64,000 bases of DNA from Pyropia yezoensis (lineage: Eukaryota; Rhodophyta; Bangiophyceae; Bangiales; Bangiaceae): the NCBI GenBank assembly GCA_009829735.1, contig CM020618.1:23545346-23609345 (forward strand), read 5' to 3'. The notes under the pieces are model-generated. The model was not told where the DNA came from and ran no database searches. It was given only the letters and a program-made list of their open reading frames with translations. Shown here piece by piece: positions 22,158 through 33,611 of this stretch (within the stretch, counting starts at the first letter, position 1; each line of letters begins with the position of its first letter). The position numbers and the translations under genes are program-made.

Positions 22158-23705
22158 CTAGGCCAGCTCGGACGCGCGGCCATCAACGAGCTTCCCCCCC
22201 CCCTTCCCCCCTCCCCTCCCCTCCCCCCCCTCCGCCTGCAGGCACGCAATCGTCTCCTCCTGCGATGCCACCGTCGACAGCAACTCCTCCGCGGCGGCGG
22301 TGGCCTTTTCTAGCTGCGCCTGCATGGTTTTGAGGAGGCCCGACGAGAAGCGCGCCGACGCGTGCGCAGCGTCCGCCTCGGCGCGCGCCGCCTTTAGCGC
22401 CGCCGCCGCCGCCTCGGCATCCTCCGCGGCCGCAGTGGCAACAGTGGCGGCGGCAGCGGCAGCGGCGGCGGCCGCCGCGGCGGCGGCGTCGCCATCATCG
22501 TCGTCGCTGCCCCTATCCCCACCGCCGCTCCCCCCAGCTGCCGCTCCCTCACGCTCGCCGCCAGGCTGGCCGTCGTCTGCCGCAGCGGCGGCGCGCAGGG
22601 ACTCGACCAGCGCCGCCGACGCGGCCGCCTGCGCCCGCGCCGCGTCCGCGTCGGCGGTGGCCGCCGCCGCCGCCGCCCGCGCCGCCTCTGCGTCTGCAGC
22701 AGACGCGGCCGCTTGGCGGCGGGCTTCGGCCAGGGCCGCGGCGGCGGCGACCGCCGCCTCCTCGGCGGCGGCCACCTCGGCAGCGCGGCCGCCACCGTCG
22801 TTGCCGACGCCGTCGGGTGTGGCGGCCGCGGCGACGGGGGTGGACGCCGCCGCGCCGCCGCCGCCGCCACGGGCAGGGGTTGACGTGGCGCGTCGCCGCC
22901 GAGCGGGCGCCGCGTGCCCCGGTATGGCCCGCGCGCGGGGGGCCGACGCGCCCGCGGCGGCGCTGCCCGCGTCGGCCGCCGCGTCGTCCCCGCCGCCGCC
23001 ACACCACCACGAGAGGCTGGCGGTGGGGGCGGAGAGGCCAAACACGTCCTCCCCGTCCGCATCGTCGGTCGACACGGCCGCGTCGTCAGCGTCGGCATCG
23101 TCGACGGTGACGGCACCGCCGCCGCCGTGCCACCCCCCCGACGCGGCAGGGGGCTGTTCCCTTCCCGCGCCCGCGGCGTGGTCGGCGGCGCCCGACAATG
23201 GCCCGGTGCCCGCGGCAGCGGCGGCGGCGGCGGCGGCCGTCTCGTCCGCCGGGGGAGGGATTCCCCTCCCGTCCATGTCCTCGGGTGCAACCGCAGCCGC
23301 CGCGGCCGCTTCCCGTTTTAGCGCCTCCCCCTCTGCCGCAGCAACAGCAGCAGCAGCAGCAGCAGCGTCTTTGGCGGCGGCGGCGGCGGCGGCGGCAGCA
23401 GCCAACTCGGCGTTTAGCCGGTCCACCTCTGTCGCCGCTGCAGCGGCGACGGCCAGCTCGGCCTTTAGCCGTTCCACCTCTGTTGCCGCTGCGGCGGCGG
23501 CGGCCAGCTCCCCGCGCAGCGACTCAATCTGCACCGCCGCCGCGGCGGCGGCCGCGTCGGCCGCCGCCGCGTCGGCGGCACGCGCGGCGCGCTCCGCGGC
23601 GTAGCGGCGGAGGGCGTCGATCTGCTTGGCCCGCGCGGCGGCGGCGGCGGCCTCCGCGGCGGCCAGCCGGTCGGCACCGCCACCGCCACTGCCACCGCCG
23701 CTACG

Positions 23706-23743
<38 letters not shown>

Positions 23744-24068
23744 TGCCGCCGCCGCCATCGTCGATGGCGGCACTCTTGGCAGGGCCGCCGCCGGCCGCCG
23801 CCGTGGCCGCCGCAGACGGGCTGCGCCCGCCGTGGGTGGCGGCGGGGGAGCAATTGGGGGGGGCGGGCGCGGCGGCGGCGGCGGCAGGGGGGGAGGCCGT
23901 TGCCGTCCCCGCAGCGTCGGCGGCGGCCGCCGGCCCATCGGCGGGGGCCCCGCCGCCGCCGCCGCCGCCGCCGCCGCCCCCTGCCGCTGCCGCGGTGGTT
24001 GTGGTGGTGGCGGCGGCGGGCTTGGCGCCGCCGCCCTTGGCCGGCCGCCGCCGGCGGCCGCCAGCCAT
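22158..24068 (-). CDS. Ala-rich coiled-coil protein, function unknown
   Basis: 636 aa from the ATG complement at 24066-24068 (MAGGRRRRPAKGGG). The N-terminal third is basic, then Gly/Ala low-complexity. After that come long Ala-rich stretches with repeated EAARAxA and LxAELAAAAAA patterns and a cleaner heptad region at the C-terminus (MQAQLEKATAAAEELL), so a long alpha-helical rod is likely. Several segments around 23380-23530 are near-repeats of one another (EVxRLxAEL). I recognise no catalytic domain. Convergent with the peptidase gene. The basic Arg/Lys start could be a nuclear signal. Confidence 0.7.
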
Positions 24069-24722
24069 GGCGCACGCACGCAGAGAGGGGAATGGAAATG
24101 GGGATGGGAGGGGGGGGGGGGGGGGAGAAAACGGGGGGGGGAGGAAGTGCGCTCGAGGAGGAGGGGAGAACCGGCCGGCCCCAGCCGGACAGCGGCAGCG
24201 CGCGGCCGCGGGACTGGGGCGGGGGTGGCCGCCAGACGGGAGCGGGTGGTGGCGGTAGCGGTGGGGGTTGGCGGCGGTGAGGGCGGATGGCAACCTCCGC
24301 CCCCGCCGCCGCGCGGGGGGGGGGGGGGGGGGGGGGTGGGGTCGCGGCGCGTCGCACGGGTGCGCCGAGCCGCGGCGGGCCAATCCGGGGTGGGCCCCCC
24401 CCTCCCCCCACCGCGGCTGGGGACCGATCCCGCGTACCGCCCCGCGGGAAGCGCCAGCTGGGGGGCCCACCTGCAGGTGCGGGCTCGCCAGCAGCGGGCA
24501 CCGCGCGGCGCGGTGCCGCGGCGGGGCGGCTTCCGGCCCGTGGGTGTGCCCTCTGCCACGGCGCGGATCCGCGCGCACCGCTGTTGAGGAACTGTACTAA
24601 ATCCCTCTTTCGCACGCTGGAGTTCACAATTGCAATGTAACTTGCGGCGAGTTTCTGTCATGGGTCAAGTGATTTACGTTGCGTCGTCCAACACGGTGGG
24701 CCTGCCGCCCCCCCCGTCCTTG
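24069..24722. other. Upstream region of the coiled-coil gene
   Basis: GC-rich, with a run of about 20 G near 24310. No gene seen. It should hold the promoter for the minus-strand coiled-coil gene and ends at the TA target of the pogo/Tigger element. Confidence 0.4.
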
Positions 24723-25221
24723 TACAGTCATTATTCGGTTATATGCGGCTCGATTATATGACAGGGTCACATAATCAAGCTTCCTCGCCCGAGCGCGATT
24801 CCTGTTTTCCAGAGAGTTGCTCTATAATTTTATGCGTTGCGCAGGACTGACCGTGGGTGCGCCTCTCCGATTCGGCTCATCCCTCTCGCTGACGCCGCCG
24901 CCGACCAACACCATCCGGACTCGCGACCGCGCGCTTCCTGGCGAATACAGTAGAACGACGGCGCTTCACGTTGGCCGACCGCGCTGCCAGCTTTCTCGGT
25001 CTAGACTATCGACCTCCGCAATTGGCTGCTCGCGCCACTGCCGACGCCCGGTCGCGATCGCCCGGCCAGTGGCCGCATCCGCCGCCAAAGATACTTGCTC
25101 TACGGCCAGCTACACACGCCGCCTCCACTCCTTTCCTCCGTGGCTATCGCTGCCATCCCCTCCCCCCTGTTGGTGGCTCCGTGGCAGCAACTGTGCACTG
25201 TCACCAGACTCTGGCGGAAGC

Positions 25222-25890
25222 ATGGGTCTCTCGACTGCGGTTGATGCCGCGACGGCCGCGGCCGAGGCCACTCTGGCCCAACGAAATCCTGCGGCGGCGG
25301 CGGATCTTTCTGGAGATATCCGAGCGGCAGCCCGAGCCGCTGGCGTCGCAGCCAACGTCGTTTTGGCGTCGCCGGGGCGGACCCGCCAGGGGACGAGGGA
25401 GCGCCGGCAGAGGACCAGCATGAGTCTAGCTACCAAACTTCAAGTCATCACGTGGAAAGAGCAGGGGATATCGTGGGAGTGGATGGGGCAGCAGCTGAAC
25501 GACGCGTACGGCAGGTCGACCCTACGCAGCGCCTACCGCAACCGGGCCGCAGTGCGAGCGCGGCTGGCGGCCGGCACTCCCGATACCGTGCGGTCCACAA
25601 AGCGTAGCTCTTTTCCCGATGTGGACTCGAGACTGTACGAGTGGTTCCTCTCCGTTCGCACCCACGGACGCAAGCGCGTGCCGCTGTCGCTGGGGGTGCT
25701 CCGGGCGAAGGCTGAGCAGATTGCGACATCTCTGGGCATCTCCGCTTTTTGTGCGTCCAACGGGTTTCTCCAGAATTGGGCCCGTCGTCACAACCTGGTC
25801 AACGTGGCGCATCACGGGTCTGGTGCGTCCGCGAACGTCCAGGAGGCAGCCGCCCGGATGGCCGACATCCGACGTCAACTGGCGGGCGTG
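25222..25890 (+). pseudogene. pogo/Tigger transposase, N-terminal part
   Basis: Begins either at the ATG at 25222 (MGLSTAVDAA) or at 25420 (MSLATKLQVITWK). From 25420 it shows a helix-turn-helix opening (ATKLQVITWKEQGISWEWMG), then a CENPB-type DNA-binding domain ending RAKAEQIATSLGIS...FCASNGFLQNWARRHNL, the usual pattern before a Tigger catalytic core. The frame reaches the target duplication GCGTG at 25886-25890, where the LTR element interrupts it. The catalytic half resumes at 33612. Confidence 0.88.
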
Positions 25891-26359
25891 TGTGGCAAAA
25901 ACCACAAGCACACACGGCACCCAAGTTGGGGCGGTGTGCCAGGGCTGCCTCCCGTGTCGGGGGAACCGGAAGAAGTGCAAGTCGCACACACTCTGTCCCT
26001 GTTGTGGGGCAAACCCCCCACGGACAAACAAGAAGATGGTGTGTGGTCCAACAGTTTCTTGGTCGGGACGGGGACGCAGGGCCAAGCCCCGCTGTCCCTC
26101 CCCTTATCCCCCCAGGGTCCACTCAGAATCTCGCCACTCAGAATCTCCCACCCCAGCACCTGCCCACCGGGCCACACGAAAATTCAAGACGATAAATGCA
26201 GAAAACCCTCAAATCCAAGTTGGATTTACTACTAAGCTAACTATCCCAAACTTAGGGAATATGGACCCAAATGCAGGGGGAGGAACGGATCAGGCTAGTG
26301 GCCTGCCGCCCCTTGCATGGCACGTGTTGCCCCCGTACCTGGGGGTCAATACTGCCACA
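25891..26359 (-). repeat. LTR, left copy (3' LTR of the element)
   Basis: 469 bases, TGTGGC...GCCACA, the same as 33138-33606 as far as I can compare. Next to it at 26360-26373 is a tract that is purine-rich on the minus strand, as expected for the polypurine tract before the 3' LTR. Confidence 0.95.
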
Positions 26360-26697
26360 CTCCCCTCTCCTCAGTTCCGACCGACTCGGTCGGCCCTGTG
26401 AGGGGGTGCGTAAACGCACGTCTCGGCGTTGGGGGCGCGACTTGCTGTCCCCCATCGAGTACGTAACGCGGATGTGGAGGCGGTCACGTTGACCGCCCCT
26501 CTCCTCAAGCTTGCCCCCTCGGCAGCTTGCTCTCCTCGGTTCACACTTCACCATCACCACCACCTCCCCTTCACCTTCCACTGGGCCGCCCCACGCTGGG
26601 GAGGCCACCCGTATACCCACGATCCGAGTCCCCCTCAACTCGAGGCGGGTCTCGTGCCGCGATAGCCAGAGCGTCTCTCCCCAACTTGGGGAGAGCC

Positions 26698-28641
26698 ATG
26701 GCGACTCCGGGAGTGGAGACGGACTCTCTTGACGAGCGCATGGAGGACACCTCCTACGGTGCAGCACCCGCCGGGACTTCCGGCGGGGGCTCCGCGATCG
26801 CTCCGGGGGATGGGACTCCCGCGTCACCCGGCTTTGGGTTGACGGCGGGGTCTCCCCCGGAGGCGGGACAAGTTGTCCCGCGTGAGGCCTTGGGGCGGTG
26901 GTTTTACCCCGCTTGGCCTCTCTATGAGGAGGGGTTGACTGTTCTTCGCTGTGGCCGACTTGGCGCAGCGATGGGTCGGGTATGGGACCGCCTACGGGAG
27001 AAGTATCCCCGTAGGGTCGGGTTCCCTGCCGGCTTCAGGACGGACCAGTTTGCCTTCCTGGACGATGAGGAGGTTGAGGACGTTCAGCGTGCCAAGGCCA
27101 TGGTGGACCGCGGGGGAACTATCCCGGGTCCCGGCGACTTGCCGACCTTCACGTGGGACGCTGTGGCAGCTCGCCCACCGTACCTCCACGAGGCCGATCC
27201 ACACACTCATCACTTTGATGTGCGGATGGAGAAAGACTTCCGGCGAGGTCCCTACTTGGTGACCTCGGCTCAACTTGAGTTTCCTCAACAGTCTGCTGCC
27301 AGTAAGGAGCAGTACTATCCGAAGAAGCCCGAGTGGTGGCCTCAAGTTGAGGTCCCCTACGGGTTCCCGGCGTTGTTGCCACGGTTGCTTGACCACTTCG
27401 GCTCTGTCATGTTGACGGCTGCCCCTGATCGCCTGGTGTGGGCCATGTTGGCCACCCAGTGGCTCCTCGAGGTCATGTCGACCTGGGTGTCCTGTGTTCA
27501 GCGGCGGGGGATGCTCTGGCATCTCCCCCTCCGGCTCCTCCAAGGTTTGGAACAGCTCACCCCTCAGCTAGTTGCTGAGGGGTGCTCATCAGGACAACTC
27601 ACTCTACTTGAGGAGATGCTCCGGCTCCATAAGTTTATCGAGTGGGAGAGCATTGAGCACAAGTTGCGCCGCCCCACTCGTGGGCCCAAGGACGATGGCG
27701 CACTTCGCCAGTTCGTGTGGGTCGCTCGTGAACTTCACGACGGCCGTGTGGTCCTACGAGAGGGGTTGGGCATCGGGGACTACCCGTATGCCCCGGGGGT
27801 GGATCGCCACACTGCGCCACCCCCGGACAAGCCCATAGTTATGGCCGTGCCGTCCTATGATGACCATATGACTCAACCCACTGCGGGGGCCCCAAGTCGG
27901 GGTCGCAGTTACACCCGGGTACCGCCACCTCGGCGGGCCCCTCCGCTTCCTCCTGTTCCTTTCCAACCTCACGGGAACATCCCGATCAGCGTGGCCGTGG
28001 AGTCTTCCACCCCGGTGTCCCCCAACTTGGGGGCCACCCTCCTGACGGTATACCCCAAGTTGGTGTTGCCGCCCACGCCTCTAACCTCAGAGATGATGAT
28101 CACCACGTTGGTGCGCACCATTTCCTGGTTGGCCGCGTCGACCGCAACCCTACAGAGTTCCGAGACTCCTCAACTTGAGGAGCGCGTTCGTACTGCAGTG
28201 GCGACCGCGAGTTGCGAGTCGGTGGCGGAGTTTATGACAGCCGAGTTGGCTCGCATTGGGGCTATTATGCCCCAGCCAGCCCCACTTGGGCGTGGCAAAC
28301 GTCGCGCGAGCCGGGCATACTCGCCTCCTCGCCGTCGTCGCCGACACTCGCGGCGCCCTCCCTCCGTATCGGAAGACGAGTTGTCTTACTCCGTTTCGGA
28401 GTCCTCTACCCCGTCGGAGACGGAGTCTGTCCAGCGTCTGCGTCGCAAACTTGCGCGCAAGACCAGGCAGAAGAGTGGCCACGGTCGGCGCCACTTGCGC
28501 GACCGTGAGGGGCGCGACGGTTCCGAATTGGAGCCGCCGCCCCCTCCAACGAGTGGAGACCGTTATCGGCGTGGGTCTCGCCGCTCGCCTCCACGTGAGG
28601 GCGAGGGCCGTGGAGTGGGAGAGTCTAGCATGCGTGCCTAG
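26698..28641 (+). CDS. Antisense extra ORF inside the LTR element, function unknown
   Basis: 647 aa on the strand opposite to gag and pol, between the end of pol and the 3' LTR. The ATG at 26698 follows a CAAC/GTTG-centred palindrome. The protein has a Gly/Ser-rich start, a folded-looking middle (about residues 60-380, Trp- and Leu-containing with a LPRLLDHFGS...LVWAMLATQWLLEVM stretch), a Pro-rich linker, and an Arg/Ser-rich tail that alternates basic and Ser/Glu runs. I recognise no family. Some plant Ty3-type elements carry antisense extra ORFs in this place; whether this one is related is unknown. Confidence 0.65.
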   Translation: MATPGVETDSLDERMEDTSYGAAPAGTSGGGSAIAPGDGTPASPGFGLTAGSPPEAGQVVPREALGRWFYPAWPLYEEGLTVLRCGRLGAAMGRVWDRLREKYPRRVGFPAGFRTDQFAFLDDEEVEDVQRAKAMVDRGGTIPGPGDLPTFTWDAVAARPPYLHEADPHTHHFDVRMEKDFRRGPYLVTSAQLEFPQQSAASKEQYYPKKPEWWPQVEVPYGFPALLPRLLDHFGSVMLTAAPDRLVWAMLATQWLLEVMSTWVSCVQRRGMLWHLPLRLLQGLEQLTPQLVAEGCSSGQLTLLEEMLRLHKFIEWESIEHKLRRPTRGPKDDGALRQFVWVARELHDGRVVLREGLGIGDYPYAPGVDRHTAPPPDKPIVMAVPSYDDHMTQPTAGAPSRGRSYTRVPPPRRAPPLPPVPFQPHGNIPISVAVESSTPVSPNLGATLLTVYPKLVLPPTPLTSEMMITTLVRTISWLAASTATLQSSETPQLEERVRTAVATASCESVAEFMTAELARIGAIMPQPAPLGRGKRRASRAYSPPRRRRRHSRRPPSVSEDELSYSVSESSTPSETESVQRLRRKLARKTRQKSGHGRRHLRDREGRDGSELEPPPPPTSGDRYRRGSRRSPPREGEGRGVGESSMRA

Positions 28642-28752
28642 TTGGCAGCTGCCTTTGTTGTGAGAGTGTGAGGGTTAGGGCTGTAGTTAAAAGCCACTCT
28701 GCGTACCACTTCGACTTGAAGCACTCTCTTGGCACTGTTGCTCGGCCTTCCC

Positions 28753-30684
28753 TCACGTTGAGGGAGGGCTGTTAGGGTCTATCTCATTCCGGGCACAGTA
28801 CGCCCGGACCTTCTCAGCGGGAAGGTCCTCCACATATTCCCACGTATCATCCTTGGCTTTGTAGCCAAACCAACGCACCCTCAACATGAGGCGGTCAGTG
28901 TCTTCATCCCATCCGTGGTCGATGAACTTATCGAACACGTACTCCTGCGGGCCCTGTTTGGCCGCAGGCAGTGAGGGGAGGCGCCACGCTTCCAAAGCAC
29001 GCGCCCAAGCTGGGTCGCCTGCAGGCGGTGGTGCAACTTTGACCACGTCCTGTCCGTTCACTGTGCGGACCCCATCGTCACTTTCGATGGTGAAGCGCCG
29101 CCCATCAGTACGAAGGACCTGGTACGGTCCCTTCGTCTGGAATACCAGCTTACCCCCAGTTGGGGTGTGCGAGTGTACCAGCACCCAGTCACCCTGCTCG
29201 GGGACATGTTTAGCATTGCGCACCTTTTTGTCAAAGGTACGCTTGTAGTGCTTTTGTGCTTTGTCCATCTCAGCCCTGACTTTAGGGATGAGGTTTTCAA
29301 GCCTAGCGGCGAACTCCGCCTTACTCTCAGTAGGAGTAGGCGTACGGCCACCATCCTCCCTAGTTGGGAGCGACCGCCGCACGGCAATAGACCGCACGCG
29401 ACGGGGGGTCACAAAAGCGAGGGGTACTTCCCCTGTAGATGAGAGAACCTGCGAATTGTAGGCAGTAGTAAGGATAGAAATATATTGGTCCCACGTCTTC
29501 ACGTGCTCACTCACATAGTGGCGCAGCTGCCTAACAATAGTTTTGTTGAAGCGCTCCACCTGCCCATTAGTTTGTGGGTGGTAGGGGGTGGCATAGTTTG
29601 CCTTAACCCCCAACATATCCAGCACTCCCTGAAACAGTACGGACGCAAATTGCGGTCCATTGTCCGATAGTGTACTATCTGGGATGCCATACGCGGCAAC
29701 CCAGTGATCTAGGAAGGCTGACACGACCGATATGGCCGTGATCTCTGCCAGTGGGATCGCTCGCGTAAGTTTCGTGAAGCGGTCACAGATGACCAGGAGG
29801 TACTGGTTGCCCTCCTCGGTTACGGGCAGTGGCCCAAGGATGTCCATCGCCAACGCGGCGAAGGGCTCCTTGGCCGGGAACAATAGCATAGCCGTACTAG
29901 GCCGCCGTTCCATCAGACGATTCTGTGCACAACTTGTGCAGGCAGCCACCCAACTGTAGATGTCCACCACCATGGACGGCCAGTAGTACCTGGTCCTCAG
30001 GGTCTGGTACAGTTTACTAGACCCCAGGTGTCCACCCGTGGGAGCGTTGTGCTCCCTCTCAAGGATACTGTCCTTGAGGGATGCGGGGACGACAAGTTGT
30101 TCGGTCCCCTGGAATACCCCCCTTCTCATGAGGAGGCCATCGTCTCCCAGAAAGAAGCGCGTCTCAACCACCGTATCCAGTATATCCCTCTGCGACTTGC
30201 AGAAGGGATCCTCGGCCTGGGCCTTCACCACCTCGTCCAGGGACAGGGGCAAGTACTTCTTGTTCCCTGGCGCCTCGGGGTTCAACGCCTGACCCGAGCG
30301 CGTGACTACCCCCACAATGGGGATGTCCTCATCGACTGGGTTAGTGTCCAGCCCCTCGGTAGGTACCCGAGAGAGGCCGTCGGCAAGGGCATGTTGCCTG
30401 CCAGGTCGGTACTCAATGTCAAAGTTGAAGGGTGCCAGTCGCACCCTCCACCGGTTGAGACGAGTGTTCGTACAGTCCGTCTTAAAGATGAACTGCAACG
30501 CGCGGTGGTCACAGCGGATGAGGAACTTCTCACCCTCCAGGTAGTGACGAAGTGACGTCACCGCCCACACCACTGCGAGTCCTTCCAACTCGGTGACTCC
30601 GTAGTTCTTCTCGGCCGAGTTCAGCCCCTTACTAAAGTATCCCACCGGCAAGTACTCCTTGTCCGGCTGCTGCTGAAGCAACAC
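28753..30684 (-). other. Retroelement pol part: RNase H, integrase, chromodomain
   Basis: Recognised by an RNase H segment with EKNYGVTELEGLAVVWA and CDHRALQFIF. Next come an integrase zinc-binding region (GGHLGSS...CTSCAQN) and an integrase core with MDILGPLP, LSDNGPQF and HPQTNGQVERFNK. The end is a chromodomain-like segment (LRVRWFGYKAKDDTWEY). The chromodomain places the element among Ty3-type chromoviruses, whose integrases are guided to chromatin marks. Confidence 0.92.
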
Positions 30685-31075
30685 ACAACCAAGTTGGTCG
30701 GGTCACGGCACCAACGATGGGAAGTACCCCACCATTGATGTCAATCATATGGTCAGCCTTGGACCTCCAGCGTTGGAGCTTCACCTCCTTTGGTAATAGC
30801 GACTTGCGTATCAAGGAGGCTCCTGACCCGGTATCAAGCACGATACGGGCACAACAGGCGCGGCCGGGGGCAAGTTGCACCCGTCCAGCCACCTGGAAGT
30901 TCTCACCCGTCAGCACCGCGATGACCCGACGTGGGTTTACGTTCTTGGGGAGTCCTACCCGAGGTGGGCGGACTCCCTTAGGTCGCCGCAGTATCCGGCA
31001 CGGTTGGTTCGTCCTCCTGGCCCACTTGGCCGAGGCTGCCGTTGTGAGCTTCGGACGACCAGCCCCAACGGTCAT
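30632..31075 (-). other. Retroelement protease-like part
   Basis: Contains ARIVLDTGSGASLIRKSLL, the aspartic protease DTG signature of retroelements, between gag and the remaining pol part. Confidence 0.75.
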
Positions 31076-33042
31076 TCGTTTCCCGCCGACTTGGCGTCCG
31101 AATCTGAGGGCGGGGAGGAAGACGACGAGTCCGAGGACGACGTGTCCGCCTCCTCCGCCGAGGGTGTGGCGACCGCGACGACCGGTCGAGACCCACCCTC
31201 GCGGCGTGAACGTACTTCGCTCGTAGCCGACTTCTTACTCGCATTCCTAACAAGTTGTTGGATGCGTTTACTCAACTTGGGGCAGTCATATGCCCAGTGT
31301 CCATCGGAGTTGCAGTTCCAACACCGATGGTCAGTTCCCGGAGGGGTCTTCCCAACTGGGGAAGACGAAGAGGTACCCTGGGAAGTTCCCACGGCAGCTA
31401 CCACCCTCTCCTTGCGGATTCGGCGTGCCTCTCTCAACTCTCTGGCCTGGCGCGCCTCCTCCCGTTCCTTGGCCAACTCGGCCTGACGCTCCTGGCGTTG
31501 TTCCTCCCGCAACTTGCGGTAGGCCTCGCCTCTGCGATAGGCGAACCTGGCCAACTCGGCCAGGGTCGCCCGGGCAGTGTTATGCTCCCGGGTCTCCATC
31601 CGGACTGACCAATGGAGTCCCTCCACAAACCGACTCTTCACCACAGCTTGTGGATGAAGAAACCCACAAAGATTGTTGAGCTTACGGACTCGCTCCGCAA
31701 AGGACAACTCGTCCTCCGCCTCTTCCTGATGGGCTTGCGTAAACTCCTCGACTTGAGAAGCCAACGCTGCCTCATCAACCATGGCTCTCAACAACCAGTT
31801 GACGAGCTCCAAATAGGACGTCACCTCCCCAGCGCCTCCACTTGAGGAGCTGGGCATGACGGACATAAGTTCTGTCCGTAGGTCGCCCTTCGTAAACTCC
31901 TGTAGCATGTAAAAAGCCATGCCTTCACTTATGGCATTGTCGTCACAGGCTTTTGTGGAACGACGTAGGAACTCAAAGACACGGAGGGGGGGAGTTCCAT
32001 CCCACTCCGCTCTGTGCCCAAAAGAATGAAGTGCATTCTTCTTGGCACGGCCCATAGCTCGGGCCTGGTCAGGACCATACGCCACCGACTTGTTGTGGAG
32101 AGCGTAGGTCTCACAGTCAAAGATCCGCTGGTAGACCGGGTTGGCTACCTGAATCTTGGGCGGCACCTCACGTTGAGGGAACAGCCGCTGTGGCACTGGG
32201 GTAAGTCCACCCTCAGTGCCTGTAGTCTGGTACGGCGAGCTTGGTGTAGCCGCCGGCGTTTCCGAGGGGAACTCCCCCGTGAAGGGCGTACGCCCCACCG
32301 CGTATGGTGTGGCTCCCTCGTTGGGAGTCACAGGTGTCGCCCCCAGTTCGGGGCGACCCGAGATAGGCGTGGGGAGGGATTCCCCCTGCGCCTGTGGGCT
32401 CGAAAGCCCCAATCCGGTCTGGACATTAAGGCCATCTGGCAAACTCGCCACAATCTGATTCAGAATAGTATTCGTCATCGTGACCACCAGGTCCGGCAAA
32501 GTCTGCCGCAACACATTGGTCGCCTCCCGACGGACAGTTTCCGCGAGGAGTGGATTGACGACTCCAGTTGAGTCTCGGTCCGCCTCCGGGAGTCCACCTG
32601 AGGGGTAACCACGTTCCTCAGGGGTCTCAACCGGGGGCATGGGCGCGAGCCCATCGCCGACCAACGGAGGTCCACCGTCCTCCGAAAGCCTAGTTGGCGA
32701 CGACTCCAAGCCAAAGTTGGCTCCAACCCGAGTGGAACCCGCGGGGACAGTCCTCACCCCTTGGGACGTTCCCGTTGAGTATACCACGCGGTGGCCAGAC
32801 TTCGGCCCACCCACATCAGAAGTGTCACCCGAGTGAACTCCCGACTGAATCGGGGTGGCCTGTTGCCCGCCCGTACTTCCAGTCCTGCTGGCTTGAGGGA
32901 CCTCTAGTCCCTCTGCGACCCCAGGTAAACCCACCTGTGTCTCACCAGTATTCAAAGGCACTGAAGTACGTGCTTCACCCGTGTACTCCCCGGACGACGG
33001 GGGGTCCGAGCTAGCCATGTTGGCTGACGATCCGTATGACAC
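31072..33042 (-). other. Retroelement gag-like part
   Basis: A long open region with a Ser/Thr/Pro/Gly-rich beginning, then a retrotransposon gag core (VYQRIFDCETYALHNKS through an EDELSFAERVRKLN block), a charged Arg/Glu-rich stretch and a CCHC zinc knuckle (CWNCNSDGHWAYDC). It ends in a Ser/Asp-rich tail. Confidence 0.85.
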
Positions 33043-33137
33043 GGTCTAAGACCACCGTTCCTCTGAGACAGAGGGCCCCCTACACCCGGGTGCACCCGGA
33101 GGTAAAGTTTACCTCTGTCCCCTGCTGCTCCACCAAA

Positions 33138-33606
33138 TGTGGCAAAAACCACAAGCACACACGGCACCCAAGTTGGGGCGGTGTGCCAGGGCTGCCTCCC
33201 GTGTCGGGGGAACCGGAAGAAGTGCAAGTCGCACACACTCTGTCCCTGTTGTGGGGCAAACCCCCCACGGACAAACAAGAAGATGGTGTGTGGTCCAACA
33301 GTTTCTTGGTCGGGACGGGGACGCAGGGCCAAGCCCCGCTGTCCCTCCCCTTATCCCCCCAGGGTCCACTCAGAATCTCGCCACTCAGAATCTCCCACCC
33401 CAGCACCTGCCCACCGGGCCACACGAAAATTCAAGACGATAAATGCAGAAAACCCTCAAATCCAAGTTGGATTTACTACTAAGCTAACTATCCCAAACTT
33501 AGGGAATATGGACCCAAATGCAGGGGGAGGAACGGATCAGGCTAGTGGCCTGCCGCCCCTTGCATGGCACGTGTTGCCCCCGTACCTGGGGGTCAATACT
33601 GCCACA
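33138..33606 (-). repeat. LTR, right copy (5' LTR of the element)
   Basis: 469 bases, matches the left LTR. Three bases inside it, on the minus strand, is TGGTGGAGCAGCAGGGGA, a candidate tRNA primer-binding site since it begins with TGG. Confidence 0.95.
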
Positions 33607-33611
33607 GCGTG

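Larger units (their letters stand above)
25891..33606 (-). mobile_element. Ty3-type chromodomain LTR retrotransposon, very young, broken
   Basis: Inserted in the transposase with a 5-bp target duplication GCGTG (25886-25890 and 33607-33611). The two 469-base LTRs start TG and end CA. They look identical by eye, so the insertion is very recent. Transcription runs on the minus strand: a purine-rich tract lies just inside the left LTR, and a TGG-bearing primer-site candidate lies just inside the right one. Parts recognised on the minus strand are gag with a zinc knuckle, protease, RNase H, integrase and a C-terminal chromodomain. The pol domain set I recognise is incomplete, so I treat it as broken, with perhaps one or two breaks, despite its youth. 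An extra plus-strand ORF fills 26698-28641. Confidence 0.93.
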
